A DNA stretch of 64,000 bases. Source: Macrostomum hystrix. Its lineage: Eukaryota > Platyhelminthes > Macrostomidae. The DNA lies in NCBI GenBank assembly GCA_950097015.1, contig CATNEN010000039.1:7642501-7706500 (forward strand). The letters run 5' to 3'. Positions 36,166 to 45,618 of this stretch are shown piece by piece. Position numbers and translations under genes: made by a program. Numbering within the stretch: the stretch's first letter is position 1; the number at the start of each line of letters is the position of its first letter. A model generated the notes under the pieces. It saw only the letters and a program-made list of their open reading frames with translations. It did no database searches and was not told the DNA's origin.

Positions 36166-37127
36166 AGAGTATTGTGTTGTACAGCGAGTCTTGCTAATAA
36201 TTCTACTTATAATTAACTAATTGTAGTTATTGTTTACCGCTGGTCTAGAACAGAGAAAAAACTGCTTTGAAGGCAGTGACTTCTATTTAAATGAATCCTG
36301 TGTTTTGTCTCACATTTGTTAATTAAATTTCAGTCATGTTTTTGTCGCACACAGATTTGAAAATTAGCAAACATAAAATAACTGATAAAACATTTTACTG
36401 TTCCGTTTTCCTTGTTAATCGCATTTCAACTGTCCCAAACGTCGCTTTCTACCTGGCTGTACGCTTTCGATTGCAGATTTCTTGCTACAATTATATTAAT
36501 ATTATTTTCTAAATCAGTGCGCGCATTAAGTCAAGTGCATCGCAACAATCTTCCGTTATTTTTCCTTCATTTCTAAAATTAAATCGATGTAGTTACTGAT
36601 ATGGAACCTGCCTGTAACCGCCTACTGATGAGCTGCTGGTTAGTAGTAAGTAACTAATATTCGCCATCTATTATTTTTGCCCTGCGCTATCAAACAAATT
36701 GTTGAGCACCTATTTTCTCTAGCCATTTTTTATCGTTATTCTTTTGTCGGAGTTCAGTATTTAATTAGGAGCGAGTTGTTTGTTGCCATGCTGATAAAAT
36801 TTGCGGTTTGATTTTTGTTAAAATCAACTTCCTATTATTAAGCCTGTGCCCGAGAGTCCAAGCCCTTTATTTAACCGGATAGAATGCAATATGGAATTTT
36901 TTTGCGGCTGTCAATCAATTACACTGACTTTGAACTACTGCCCAGCTGCTGCTGCTGCTGCTGCTGGCCTGCAAGCAGATAACTGGTTTAGCTTGACTAC
37001 AACAATTCAAATTGATTTGTTTAATTCCTATTTAGTTTATTTGGTAGATCATTTTCACATTTTCAAAATTTATTAAAAAGCATTTATTGTGTTTTTTAGA
37101 GAATAATTGTGGGGATTGAGATGTCAG
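36166..37127. other. Non-coding region between satellites
   Basis: I see no gene or recognisable element apart from a short GCT run (36950-36966). Confidence 0.5.
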
Positions 37128-37512
37128 TGATGTGACCAACAGGGTGTCAGTAGTGTGGCCAACAGGGGTGTCAGTAGTGTGGCCAACAGGGGTGTCAGTA
37201 GTGTGGCCAAAAGGGGTGTCAGTAGTGTGGCCAACAGGGTGTCAGTAGTGTGGCCAACAGGGGTGTCAGTAGTGTGGCCAACAGGGTGTCAGTAGTGTGG
37301 CCAACAGGGTGTCAGTAGTGTGGCCAACAGGGGTGTCAGTAGTGTGGTCAACAGGGGTGTCAGTAGTGTGGTCAACAGGGTGTCAGTAGTGTGGCCAACA
37401 GGGGTGTCAGTAGTATGGCCATCAGGGGTGTCAGTAGTGTGGTCAACAGGGTGTCAGTAGTGTGGTCAACAGGGTGTCAGTAGTGTGGCCAACAGGGGTG
37501 TCAGTAGTATGT
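37128..37512. repeat. 23/24-bp minisatellite
   Basis: About 17 copies with core GTGTCAGTAGTGTGGCCAAC. Units alternate between 23 and 24 bp through GGG/GGGG length variation. It lies downstream of the PTB-domain gene. Confidence 0.95.
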
Positions 37513-37988
37513 AAAGTTTATGTTTTGTCAAACAAAATATTTTGTACCAAAAATTGTAGAAGAAACTGTTTTTTACAAGCTGTGCTGGCAAAATCGAGTG
37601 AGTGGCCATTTATTTAATTAGTTGCTCAGATAACTAACGGTTATTTTCCATCTCAAGATTTTGTCTTCGCACAAATTCGAATCTGTTCCTGAGAAATAGA
37701 ATAATTAAGTTACTATTTTCCGGGAGTACAGGACTTGAGGTTCTAGCGGTTGGACAAATGACTACACATTTCTAATTCGTTTTCTTGTGTGCGATGTTTT
37801 CCGGGGAAAAATACAGCAATGAACTCGATGGGTTAGATGAGAATCGGAAAAATACATCAGGTGTAGAGGGTAGGGAGATGACTGTTGTGGGTGGAGATGT
37901 CAGTTGTAGTGGAGATGTCAGTTCCGGGTCAGCTGGCTTGGAGAAGTGGAAGCTGTGCGGCCTGAGCCCTTAATCTAGCAAGTGGTCG

Positions 37989-39717
37989 TCAGTGCGTCCA
38001 GGCTGAGAATCCCAGGCGGGGATCCGCCCACTTTTCATCTCCTTCATCCTCGTCCAAGAAAGCAGCACCTTCGCGCTTGCCGCTGCTGCCGCCGCCGCTC
38101 ACGGTCATTGGCGAGGGCGCGGCGCTGCTGCCACCGCTGCTGCGATTCAGCTGCTGCTGCTGACACGGCCTGTTCTGCCTGTCGTCCATTCCGTCGTCGT
38201 AGTCAGGCTCCGGCTCGTCAATATCGGAGAGTCTGACAATGGACTGGCGCCGGATGTAAGCCCCGTTGGGCGCCTGGCTGCTGTGGGCCAGCGGCTGCTC
38301 GCTGCAGCGCAGGCGCGCGTTGCCATGGCTACGGCGCAGGGTGTCATAGTCTCTGGGCGGGTGCAGCAGAGGTGCTCCGTCTCCGCCGCGGTTGTCCAGT
38401 CGGTTGCGCAGCTCGTGCGCCAAGGAGTGAGCCATCGAGCCCAGGTTAATTGCCGGCTGCTGCTGCTGCTGCTGCAGGTGCTGATTCGCTAAAACGCCGT
38501 TTCTAAATGGAACGATTGGTTTGCGGCAGATGTGTGGGTTCGCTGATTATTATTTTATGTTAGATTTCTCGAAAAGGCGCTATACTCAGTGCTCACCGAG
38601 CAAAAGTTTGGGCGCACTCTGACCCCAGTGCGTCACTCTGCGCGTGAGGGTGCAAACAAAACTTTTCCGCTGGCTTCTGGATTGCTGGCTGCTGCTGCTG
38701 CTGCTGCTGCTGCTGTTTGGCAGCGGCATCAGCAGCGTCGGCAGCAGCAGCCAGACAAGATGCAAATTTAGCAACCGTCTCATAGCTAGCTCCGTCGCAG
38801 CGCCAGGCGTGAGCATGAATGAAGCAGTTTGAGTCCTCATTGTAGCCTGCGGGTTGCGATTTATTTGCCTTTGCGGAAGTTGCGAAAGTTTTGAGGCTCA
38901 AACTTATACGGTCGACAATGAACTGGGATTTGGACAGCCTCAGCAGGGATTCAGGCACAGCTTCATGTGTGATTCAGACACAGCTTCAGGTGTGATTCAG
39001 ACACAGCTTCAGGTGTGATTCAGACACAGCTTCAGGTGTGATTCTGACACAGCTTCAGGTGTGATTCAGACACAGCTTCAGGTGTGATTCAGACACAGCT
39101 TCAGGTGTGATTCAGACACATCTTCAGGTGTGATTCAGACACAGCTTCAGGTGTGATTCTGACACAGCTTCAGGTGTGATTCAGACACAGCTTCAGGTGA
39201 GATTAGGCACAGCTTCAGGTGAGATTAGGCACAGCTTCAGGTGAGATTAGGCACAGCTTCAGGTGAGATTAGGCACAGCTTCAGGTGAGATTAGGCACAG
39301 CTTCAGGTGAGATGAAGCACAGCTTCAGGTGAGATTAGGCACAGCTTCAGGTGAGATGAAGCACAGCTTCAGGTGAGATTAGACACAGCTTCAGTTTGCC
39401 TTCTCACCGTTGAGCACAATGCCAAACACGAGCAAGTCTCTTGGGTGAAGGCCCACCCAGTCGATGTCAGCAAACGGCACCATTGCGGCAGGGTTTCTGC
39501 CACCGCGCGCATCTGCTTCGTCGAACTCCGTCAGGGTCAAGCATCCGGACTTCTCGCTCACTGTCAGTCGATGTCGCCGACACTGGGCTGAGCGTTGGCC
39601 ATTGAAGGGCTGCAGCTGCCTGCTGAGCAGTTCGTTGAGCACTGAGATTGCAGGTGTTGTTGAGTCCACTGGCAGCCACCCCAGGTAGGAGGCCTCAATA
39701 GCGGCTCTGTGGGACAT
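37989..39717 (-). CDS. PTB/PID-domain adaptor-like protein
   Basis: Exons in transcript order are 39717-39408, 38846-38597 and 38502-37989 (TGA). All junctions are GT-AG and in phase, giving 357 aa from ATG 39717. An acceptor-like CCTAG about 40 nt upstream leaves an earlier exon possible. Residues 1-145 look like a phosphotyrosine-binding (PTB/PID) fold: ASYLGWLPVDS (first strand), HRLTVSEKSGCLTLTE, a central FADIDWVGLHPRDLLVFGIV, then CFIHAHAWRC and a C-terminal helix ending at FASCL. Such domains bind NPxY-type peptides in membrane receptors. The rest is disordered, with two Gln tracts, a conserved-looking DYDTLRRSHG and an acidic DEPEPDYDDGMDD stretch. I cannot assign a named orthologue. 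Confidence 0.7.
38955..39395. repeat. 22/23-bp minisatellite in PTB-gene intron 1
   Basis: About 20 copies with core GACACAGCTTCAGGTGTGA switch at about 39190 to a related 22-bp form (GGCACAGCTTCAGGTGAGA). It occupies most of the intron between 38846 and 39408. Confidence 0.95.
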
Positions 39718-40489
39718 TTGCGGCTCGCAGAAAATCGATAATTGCCTTTTCTAGGAAACTGGAATCTGCACTGGAACTGCGGCCTGTGTGCCGCTCGTTT
39801 ATTATATCCAGCTTATTTTCTACGAGCTGAATGGAAAGAAATATAGAAGACGCACAGAGTACAGTTGCTCTTTTTCGCTTCTCTCTTCTGACCAGCGTGT
39901 CTTACCTTCCCTTGCGCGGCAAATGTTCGCCTTCTATTGCTTCTAATCTTTTTCTTTAAGCGCAAGCCCGCATCAGGGGCCGCGAACAATGAGACTGATG
40001 AAGGCGCGGCATTGTTCTTAATGGGGTTTTTGATAGTTGCATCGCTGAATAGTCACAAAACCCCGGCTAAATACTTTCCGCAGCCCCCGCCAATATCTGC
40101 CTTGCTTTCTAAGGTTGCCGAGCTCTAATAAGAGTAGCATGAATGAACTCAAGCTGAGAGAACTTTGTGCTCACTTGTCTAAACGCAATAATTGAGTCAT
40201 ATATTCTTTAAAGTGGATGATAACTTGCTTTGAAGGGGATAAATAAATAAATATGGAGCCAGCACTTTCAATGCGTGAATGTGTACAGCTGTTTAGTCCG
40301 TGGACTTAGAAGGCCGCCAGACAGACCCAGTTTCTTCCCTAGACGATGCCGATACTCATTCAACCGACTAAATAAACTATAGACTATATAAATAAACAAC
40401 GAGCTCCTATATAAACTAAATAAGGGTGCTGCTCTAATGGCATTAACTGTTTCCCTTGGACTCAGATTTGAACTTCTGACCATAAACCA
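39718..40489. other. Non-coding region upstream of the PTB gene
   Basis: No convincing gene. It may hold the promoter of the minus-strand PTB gene. Near 40450 an inverted B-box-like element (AGTTCAAATCTG) precedes the GCTGGTTAATC repeats on the minus strand, recalling a decayed tRNA-derived element. Confidence 0.4.
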
Positions 40490-41025
40490 TGCAGCGATTA
40501 ACCAGCGATTAACCAGCGATTAACCAGCGATTAACCAGCGATTAACCAGCGATTAACCAGCGATTAACCAGCCAGCAACCAGCCAGCAAGCAGCCAGCAA
40601 CCAACCAGCAAACATCCAGCAACCAGTCAGCAACCAGTCCAGCAACCAGCCAGCAAACAACCAGCAACCAGTCAATACTAGCCAGCAAGCAGCCAGCAAC
40701 CAACCAGCAAACATCCAGCAACCAGTCAGCAACCAGTCCAGCAACCAGCCAGCAACCAACCAGCAAACATCCAGCAACCAGTCAGCAACCAGTCCAGCAA
40801 CCAGCCAGCAACCAACCAGCAAACATCCAGCAACCAGTCAGCAACCAGTCCAGCAACCAGCCAGCAACCAGTCAGCAACCAGCCAGCAAACAACCAGCAA
40901 CCAGTCAATACTAGCCAGCAAGCAGCCAGCAACCAACCAGCAAACATCCAGCAACCAGTCAGCAACCAGTCAGCAACCAGCCAGCAAACAACCAGCAACC
41001 AGTCAATACTAGCCAGCAACCAGCC
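40490..41025. repeat. Compound repeat: 11-bp array then CCAGCAA-based array
   Basis: 40490-40575 has about seven copies of GCGATTAACCA. It runs into about 450 bp of irregular repeats of AGCCAGCAACCA / CCAGCAAACATCC with larger blocks of roughly 110 bp repeated. The open frames on the minus strand (Leu/Trp-rich) are products of the repeat. Confidence 0.9.
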
Positions 41026-41640
41026 TGCTGGTGTGCGGAGACAGTGGGACAGAATCTAAACGCATTTTGCTTGCAATATTTTTATATTTTTATTTGCAAA
41101 TGGGAATAACTTTCATGCCATCAATAAATGCACGCAGTTTCTCGAAAACGAGTCCGCATTAAAGAAGCATGTGTACTATTGATCGCTTGAATATGATCTA
41201 ATTAGCATAAATGCATGCGCTTTTTGTTCTCAAACATGGCATGCAAATCTTATTCACAACCGAAATGTAGGTCTCCTCATTTTCCCATCTCTAACCGAAG
41301 CGATTTCGCGACACATCCTTCGGTCTAGAGGCGGTTGATGCAGCAACTGTGCCTCATTGGCTGGTAAGACTGTTGCGCTGGCTGTAAGGGGGTTAGTTAC
41401 CATGTAACCAAACCAGTGTATAAGTAGTGAAAGTTTCAATTCCGCTTCAGTAATAGTCTGATTGGTTCCTTGCAGCACTGCAAACAAGTTGTCAAGTTTA
41501 CTTTGGAATACTTTTGTTGAGGTACGGCTTCCTTCGCTGCTTAAACTGTAAGAACAGAGATACGGGATCGTGTTTATTTAATTGAAATAGTCGAAGACGA
41601 GACAACCTAGGCGATTGTTGTTTAAGACTAAGACGCACCT
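41026..41640. other. Non-coding region between satellites
   Basis: I see no gene or recognisable element here. Confidence 0.5.
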
Positions 41641-41644
41641 GTTA

Positions 41645-43655
41645 GTGTCACCAGTCAGTCAGGAGTGTCACCAGTCAGTCAGGAGTGTCACCAGTCAGTC
41701 AGGAGTGTCACCAGTCGGTCAGGACTGTCACCAGTCAGTCAGGAGTGTCAGCAGTCAGTAAGGACTATCAGCAATTAGTCAGGACTGTCAGCAGTCAGTC
41801 AGGAGTGTCACCAGTCAGTCAGGAGTGTCAGCAGTCGGTCAGGAGTGTCACCAGCCAGTCAGGAGTGTCAGCAGTCAGTAAGGACTATCAGCAGTTAGTC
41901 AGGACTGTCAGCAGTCAGTCAGGAGTGTCACCAGTCAGTCAGGAGTGTCAGCAGTCGGTCAGGAGTGTCACCAGCCAGTCAGGAGTGTCAGCAGTTAGTC
42001 AGGACTGTCAGCAGTCAGTCAGGACTGTCAGCAGTCAGTCAGGAGTGTCACCAGTCAGTCAGGGCTGTCAGCAGTTAGTCAGAACTGTCAGCAGTTAGTC
42101 AGGAGTGTCAGCAGTTTGTCAGAACTGTCAGCAGTTAGTCAGAACTGTCACCAGTTAGTCAGGAGTGTCACCAGTTAGTCAGGACTGTCACCAGTCGGTC
42201 AGGACTGTCACCAGTCGGTCAGGAGTGTCACCAGCCAGTCAGGAGTGTCACCAGCCAGTCAGGAGTGTCACTAGTTAGTCAGAACTGTCACCAGTTAGTC
42301 AGAACTGTCACCAGTTAGTCAGAACTATCACCAGTTAGTCAGGACTGTCACCAGTCGGTCAGGAGTGTCACCAGTTAGTCAGGAGTGTCAGCAGTTAGTC
42401 AGGACTGTCACCAGTTAGTCAGGACTGTCAGCAGTTAGTCAGGAGTGTCACCAGTTAGTCAGGGCTGTCAGCAGTTTGTCAGGGCTGTCAGCAGTTAGTC
42501 AGGACTGTCAGCAGTTAGTCAGGAGTGTCAGCAGTTAGTCAGGACTGTCACCAGTTAGTCAGGACTGTCAGCAGTTAGTCAGGAGTGTCACCAGTTAGTC
42601 AGGGCTGTCAGCAGTTTGTCAGGGCTGTCAGCAGTTAGTCAGGACTGTCAGCAGTTAGTCAGGAGTGTCAGCAGTTAGTCAGGACTGTCACCAGTTAGTC
42701 AGGACTGTCAGCAGTTAGTCAGGAGTGTCACCAGTTAGTCAGGGCTGTCAGCAGTTTGTCAGGACTGTCACCAGCCAGTCAGGAGTGTCACCAGTTAGTC
42801 AGGGCTGTCAGCAGTTTGTCAGGGCTGTCAGCAGTTAGTCAGGACTGTGAGCAGTTAGTCAGGAGTGTCAGCAGTTAGTCAGGAGTGTCAGCAGTTTGTC
42901 AGAACTGTCAGCAGTTAGTCAGAACTGTCACCAGTTAGTCAGGAGTGTCAGCAGTTAGTCAGGACTGTCACCAGTTAGTCAGGACTGTCAGCAGTTAGTC
43001 AGGAGTGTCACCAGTTAGTCAGGGCTGTCAGCAGTTTGTCAGGGCTGTCAGCAGTTAGTCAGGACTGTCAGCAGTTAGTCAGGAGTGTCAGCAGTTAGTC
43101 AGGACTGTCACCAGTTAGTCAGGACTGTCAGCAGTTAGTCAGGAGTGTCACCAGTTAGTCAGGGCTGTCAGCAGTTTGTCAGGGCTGTCAGCAGTTAGTC
43201 AGGACTGTCAGCAGTTAGTCAGGAGTGTCAGCAGTTAGTCAGGACTGTCACCAGTTAGTCAGGACTGTCAGCAGTTAGTCAGGAGTGTCACCAGTTAGTC
43301 AGGGCTGTCAGCAGTTTGTCAGGACTGTCACCAGCCAGTCAGGAGTGTCACCAGTTAGTCAGGGCTGTCAGCAGTTTGTCAGGGCTGTCAGCAGTTAGTC
43401 AGGAGTGTCAGCAGTTAGTCAGGAGTGTCAGCAGTTAGTCAGGACTGTCACCAGTTAGTCAGGACTGTCAGCAGTTAGTCAGGAGTGTCACCAGTTAGTC
43501 AGGACTGTCAGCAGTTAGTCAGAAGTGTCAGCAGTTAGTCAGGACTGTCACCAGTTAGTCAGGACTGTCAGTAGTTAGTCAGGAGTGTCACCAGTTAGTC
43601 AGGACTGTCAGCAGTCAGTAAGGACTGTCACGAGTCAGTCAGCAGTGTCAGCAGT
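41645..43655. repeat. 20-bp satellite, about 100 copies, with 140-bp higher-order repeat
   Basis: The unit is AGTCAGGACTGTCACCAGTT with variants at a handful of positions. The 20-bp register is kept for about 2 kb with no visible indels. Between about 42420 and 43300 a seven-unit (140-bp) block is repeated in the same variant order. The array ends about 30 bp before the neuropeptide ATG. Confidence 0.97.
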
Positions 43656-43682
43656 TGATCTAAATCGATATATGAACAGTTT

Positions 43683-44545
43683 ATGAACAGTTTCACACGC
43701 AGAATGAACTTCAAGCCCGATCTGATTCTGCTGCTGCCATTGCTGCTGTCGCTTCATTTCTGCAACTGCTGCTTTGTCAACAATTGCCCGCCTGGCGGGA
43801 AGCGCAGCTTTGCTGGTGAGCGGCGGACGATTCTTGAAGCTGATAAAGTTTCTTTGTTGAAACTTTCGAATTATAATTTTTGCGCTTTGCTAATCTATTG
43901 AGATCTCACTGAGATTGCCGAAATCCCACCCTGACTGTTTCAGATGTGTGTGCATCCTGCGGTCCTCCCGAAATCGGTGGCGTCTGCGTCACCAGCCGAC
44001 TCTGCTGCGGTCGCTTCGGCTGCCGAATGGCCACCGTTGACTTCGACGAGTGTCAAGCGGCTTCTGACTGGCAAATCGACGGATGCCGACGGAGACTTGC
44101 CGTCAGCGGTTGCCTCGGCCAGGATGAGGGCCGATGCGTTGCTCCTAGAGTGTGCTGCGTTGGCGGTGAGTGGCTGACTGACTGACTGACTGACTGACAG
44201 ACTGAATGACTGACTGACTGACTGACTGACTGACTGACTGACTGACTGACTGACTGACAGACTGAATGACTGACTGACTGACTGACTGACTGACTGACTG
44301 ACTGACTGACTGACTGACTGACTGACTGACTGACTGACTGACTGACTGACTGACTGATTGACTGACTGACTGACTGACTGACTGACTGACTGACTGACTG
44401 ACTGACAGACTGAATGACTGACTGACTGACTGACTGACTGACTGACTGACTGACTGACTGACTGACTGACTGACTGACTCATCTCACCTTTCCAGAGAGG
44501 TGTTCAGTCGCTAAGGAATGTTATGAAGATCTTCTACTCAACTGA
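43683..44545 (+). CDS. Oxytocin/vasopressin-type neuropeptide precursor (nonapeptide plus neurophysin)
   Basis: Exons join 43683-43815, 43944-44165 and 44496-44545 (TGA). Junctions are GT-AG and phase 1, giving 134 aa. Residues 1-29 form a signal peptide with a Leu-rich core. It is followed at once by CFVNNCPPG-GKR: a Cys1-Cys6 ring, a C-terminal Gly for amidation and a dibasic cleavage site, the exact layout of this family. After a short linker comes neurophysin, whose 14 cysteines are all present (12 in exon 2, two in exon 3). The three-exon structure parallels animal oxytocin/vasopressin genes, where exon 1 encodes signal, hormone and the start of neurophysin. The secreted nonapeptide acts on G-protein-coupled receptors in neuroendocrine signalling; neurophysin helps sorting. 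Asn at position 4 and Pro at position 8 are unusual. A 20-bp satellite ends just upstream, so a 5' UTR exon may lie beyond it. Confidence 0.93.
44175..44480. repeat. (ACTG)n microsatellite in neuropeptide intron 2
   Basis: About 300 bp of the tetranucleotide ACTG, with a few repeated interruptions (GACAGACTGAATGACTG). It starts about 9 nt after the splice donor and ends about 15 nt before the acceptor, so it forms nearly the entire intron. Confidence 0.97.
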
Positions 44546-44985
44546 TTTATCGGCGATTGCTTTGATGAAGGCACTGAGAGCACTTTCGAAATAACCTGAG
44601 TTTTTTTGTTTGACAAAAAAATACACTGAAGCGGAAAACTAGAGCCCTTTGAAAACTTTTTGACACTAAAAGTCACTGCAGTTGTTTTTTATGAAAATTA
44701 TATTTTTTGTTGTCTCGGTCTCGATAACAGTCGCTATTTGTTACCCGACAGTGGTCTCCCTACAGTTAAAACTGGGTGTTGGACTACAGCAATTTGCACT
44801 TTTATTTGAGACGATGAAGCAGATTGAGAATCGTCTATGTCCACAACCTCTGCTGCTTGTATAGGATCAAGCCCAAAGTACACTAGCTTTGGTAGCTTAG
44901 AATTGCTCAACAGGTGCGCTAGAGTTAGACCCTAAAAGGCCAAGCTAGAGGCTAGCCACTAAATTGGGTCGTCTCTGTCATCTGA
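44546..44985. other. Non-coding region downstream of the neuropeptide gene
   Basis: It contains the 3' UTR of the neuropeptide gene; no other feature is seen. Confidence 0.5.
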
Positions 44986-45277
44986 CTCAGAAGTAACACT
45001 GGCGACGACAGCGGTACCAATCGAGCCCTTGGAGTTCGAAGCGCCGGCCGAGATTGGACGCTGGCTTCAACGTTTCGAGGCAGTCGCTAAGCTCAACAAA
45101 TGGGACGATACTGCGGTGAAATATGCCTTCATCGCATAGCTCGGTAAGCGAGCGTTCAATATTCTCGCTGACGCCCTGCCACCAGTCAAACCTGAGGACA
45201 AGTCATACGCAGAATTGAAAGGCATCCTAGAGAAAGAAACTGGGACTGCGAAATCCGGCCTGGCGCACAGGTACACC
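44986..45277 (+). pseudogene. LTR-retrotransposon gag remnant, left part
   Basis: An interrupted frame encodes a retrotransposon Gag-like segment (GRWLQRFEAVAKLNKWDD, later LPPVKPEDKSYAELK) with an in-frame TAG at about 45137. It stops exactly at the 5-bp duplication ACACC (45273-45277), where the Gypsy element is inserted. It continues at 57130. Confidence 0.75.
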
Positions 45278-45432
45278 TGTTGTATATGAATAGTAGCGAG
45301 TCAGCCAAGTTAGTATCCGAAACTTTCACGCCAAGTTGGCTCTCAGTATTTGGACTATATATATTCTGCGCCAATCGATATCAGAGGTGTACATGTACGA
45401 ACTATGTACGTGCATTAATCAACTGCACAACA
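45278..45432 (-). repeat. Gypsy 3' LTR
   Basis: 155 bp, TG...CA ends, same as 56975-57129; it adjoins the ACACC duplication. Confidence 0.95.
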
Positions 45433-45618
45433 TTCACCTTCCCTTTCAAAGGATAGAGCAACGAAAATAATTATGCAAATATTGAGCAGGAAATAAAAGT
45501 GCATTACCAAGCATCGAAGGAGTAAAATGATCTTTTTATGCAACAAGTACTTCAAAGAGAATTAAATCGAAACAGCTGATCGCTAATAACAGCTGAATAA
45601 CCGTCACTAATAAACGAG

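Noticed and set aside
36846-37076. 76-codon ORF with an Ala run
   Set aside because: AT-rich surroundings, no splice sites and a simple GCT run; no evidence of a gene.
40542-41019. Trp/Leu/Cys-rich membrane-like ORFs on the minus strand
   Set aside because: All are readings of the CCAGCAA repeat; several frames are open equally, with no splice or start context.
41645-43655. CRISPR-like array of regular short repeats
   Set aside because: Units are contiguous without unique spacers and the genome is eukaryotic; this and the 57.7-59.9 kb array are satellites.
43940-44482. Minus-strand ORF of repeated SVSQ residues
   Set aside because: It is the (ACTG)n intron read on the opposite strand, overlapping neurophysin coding sequence.
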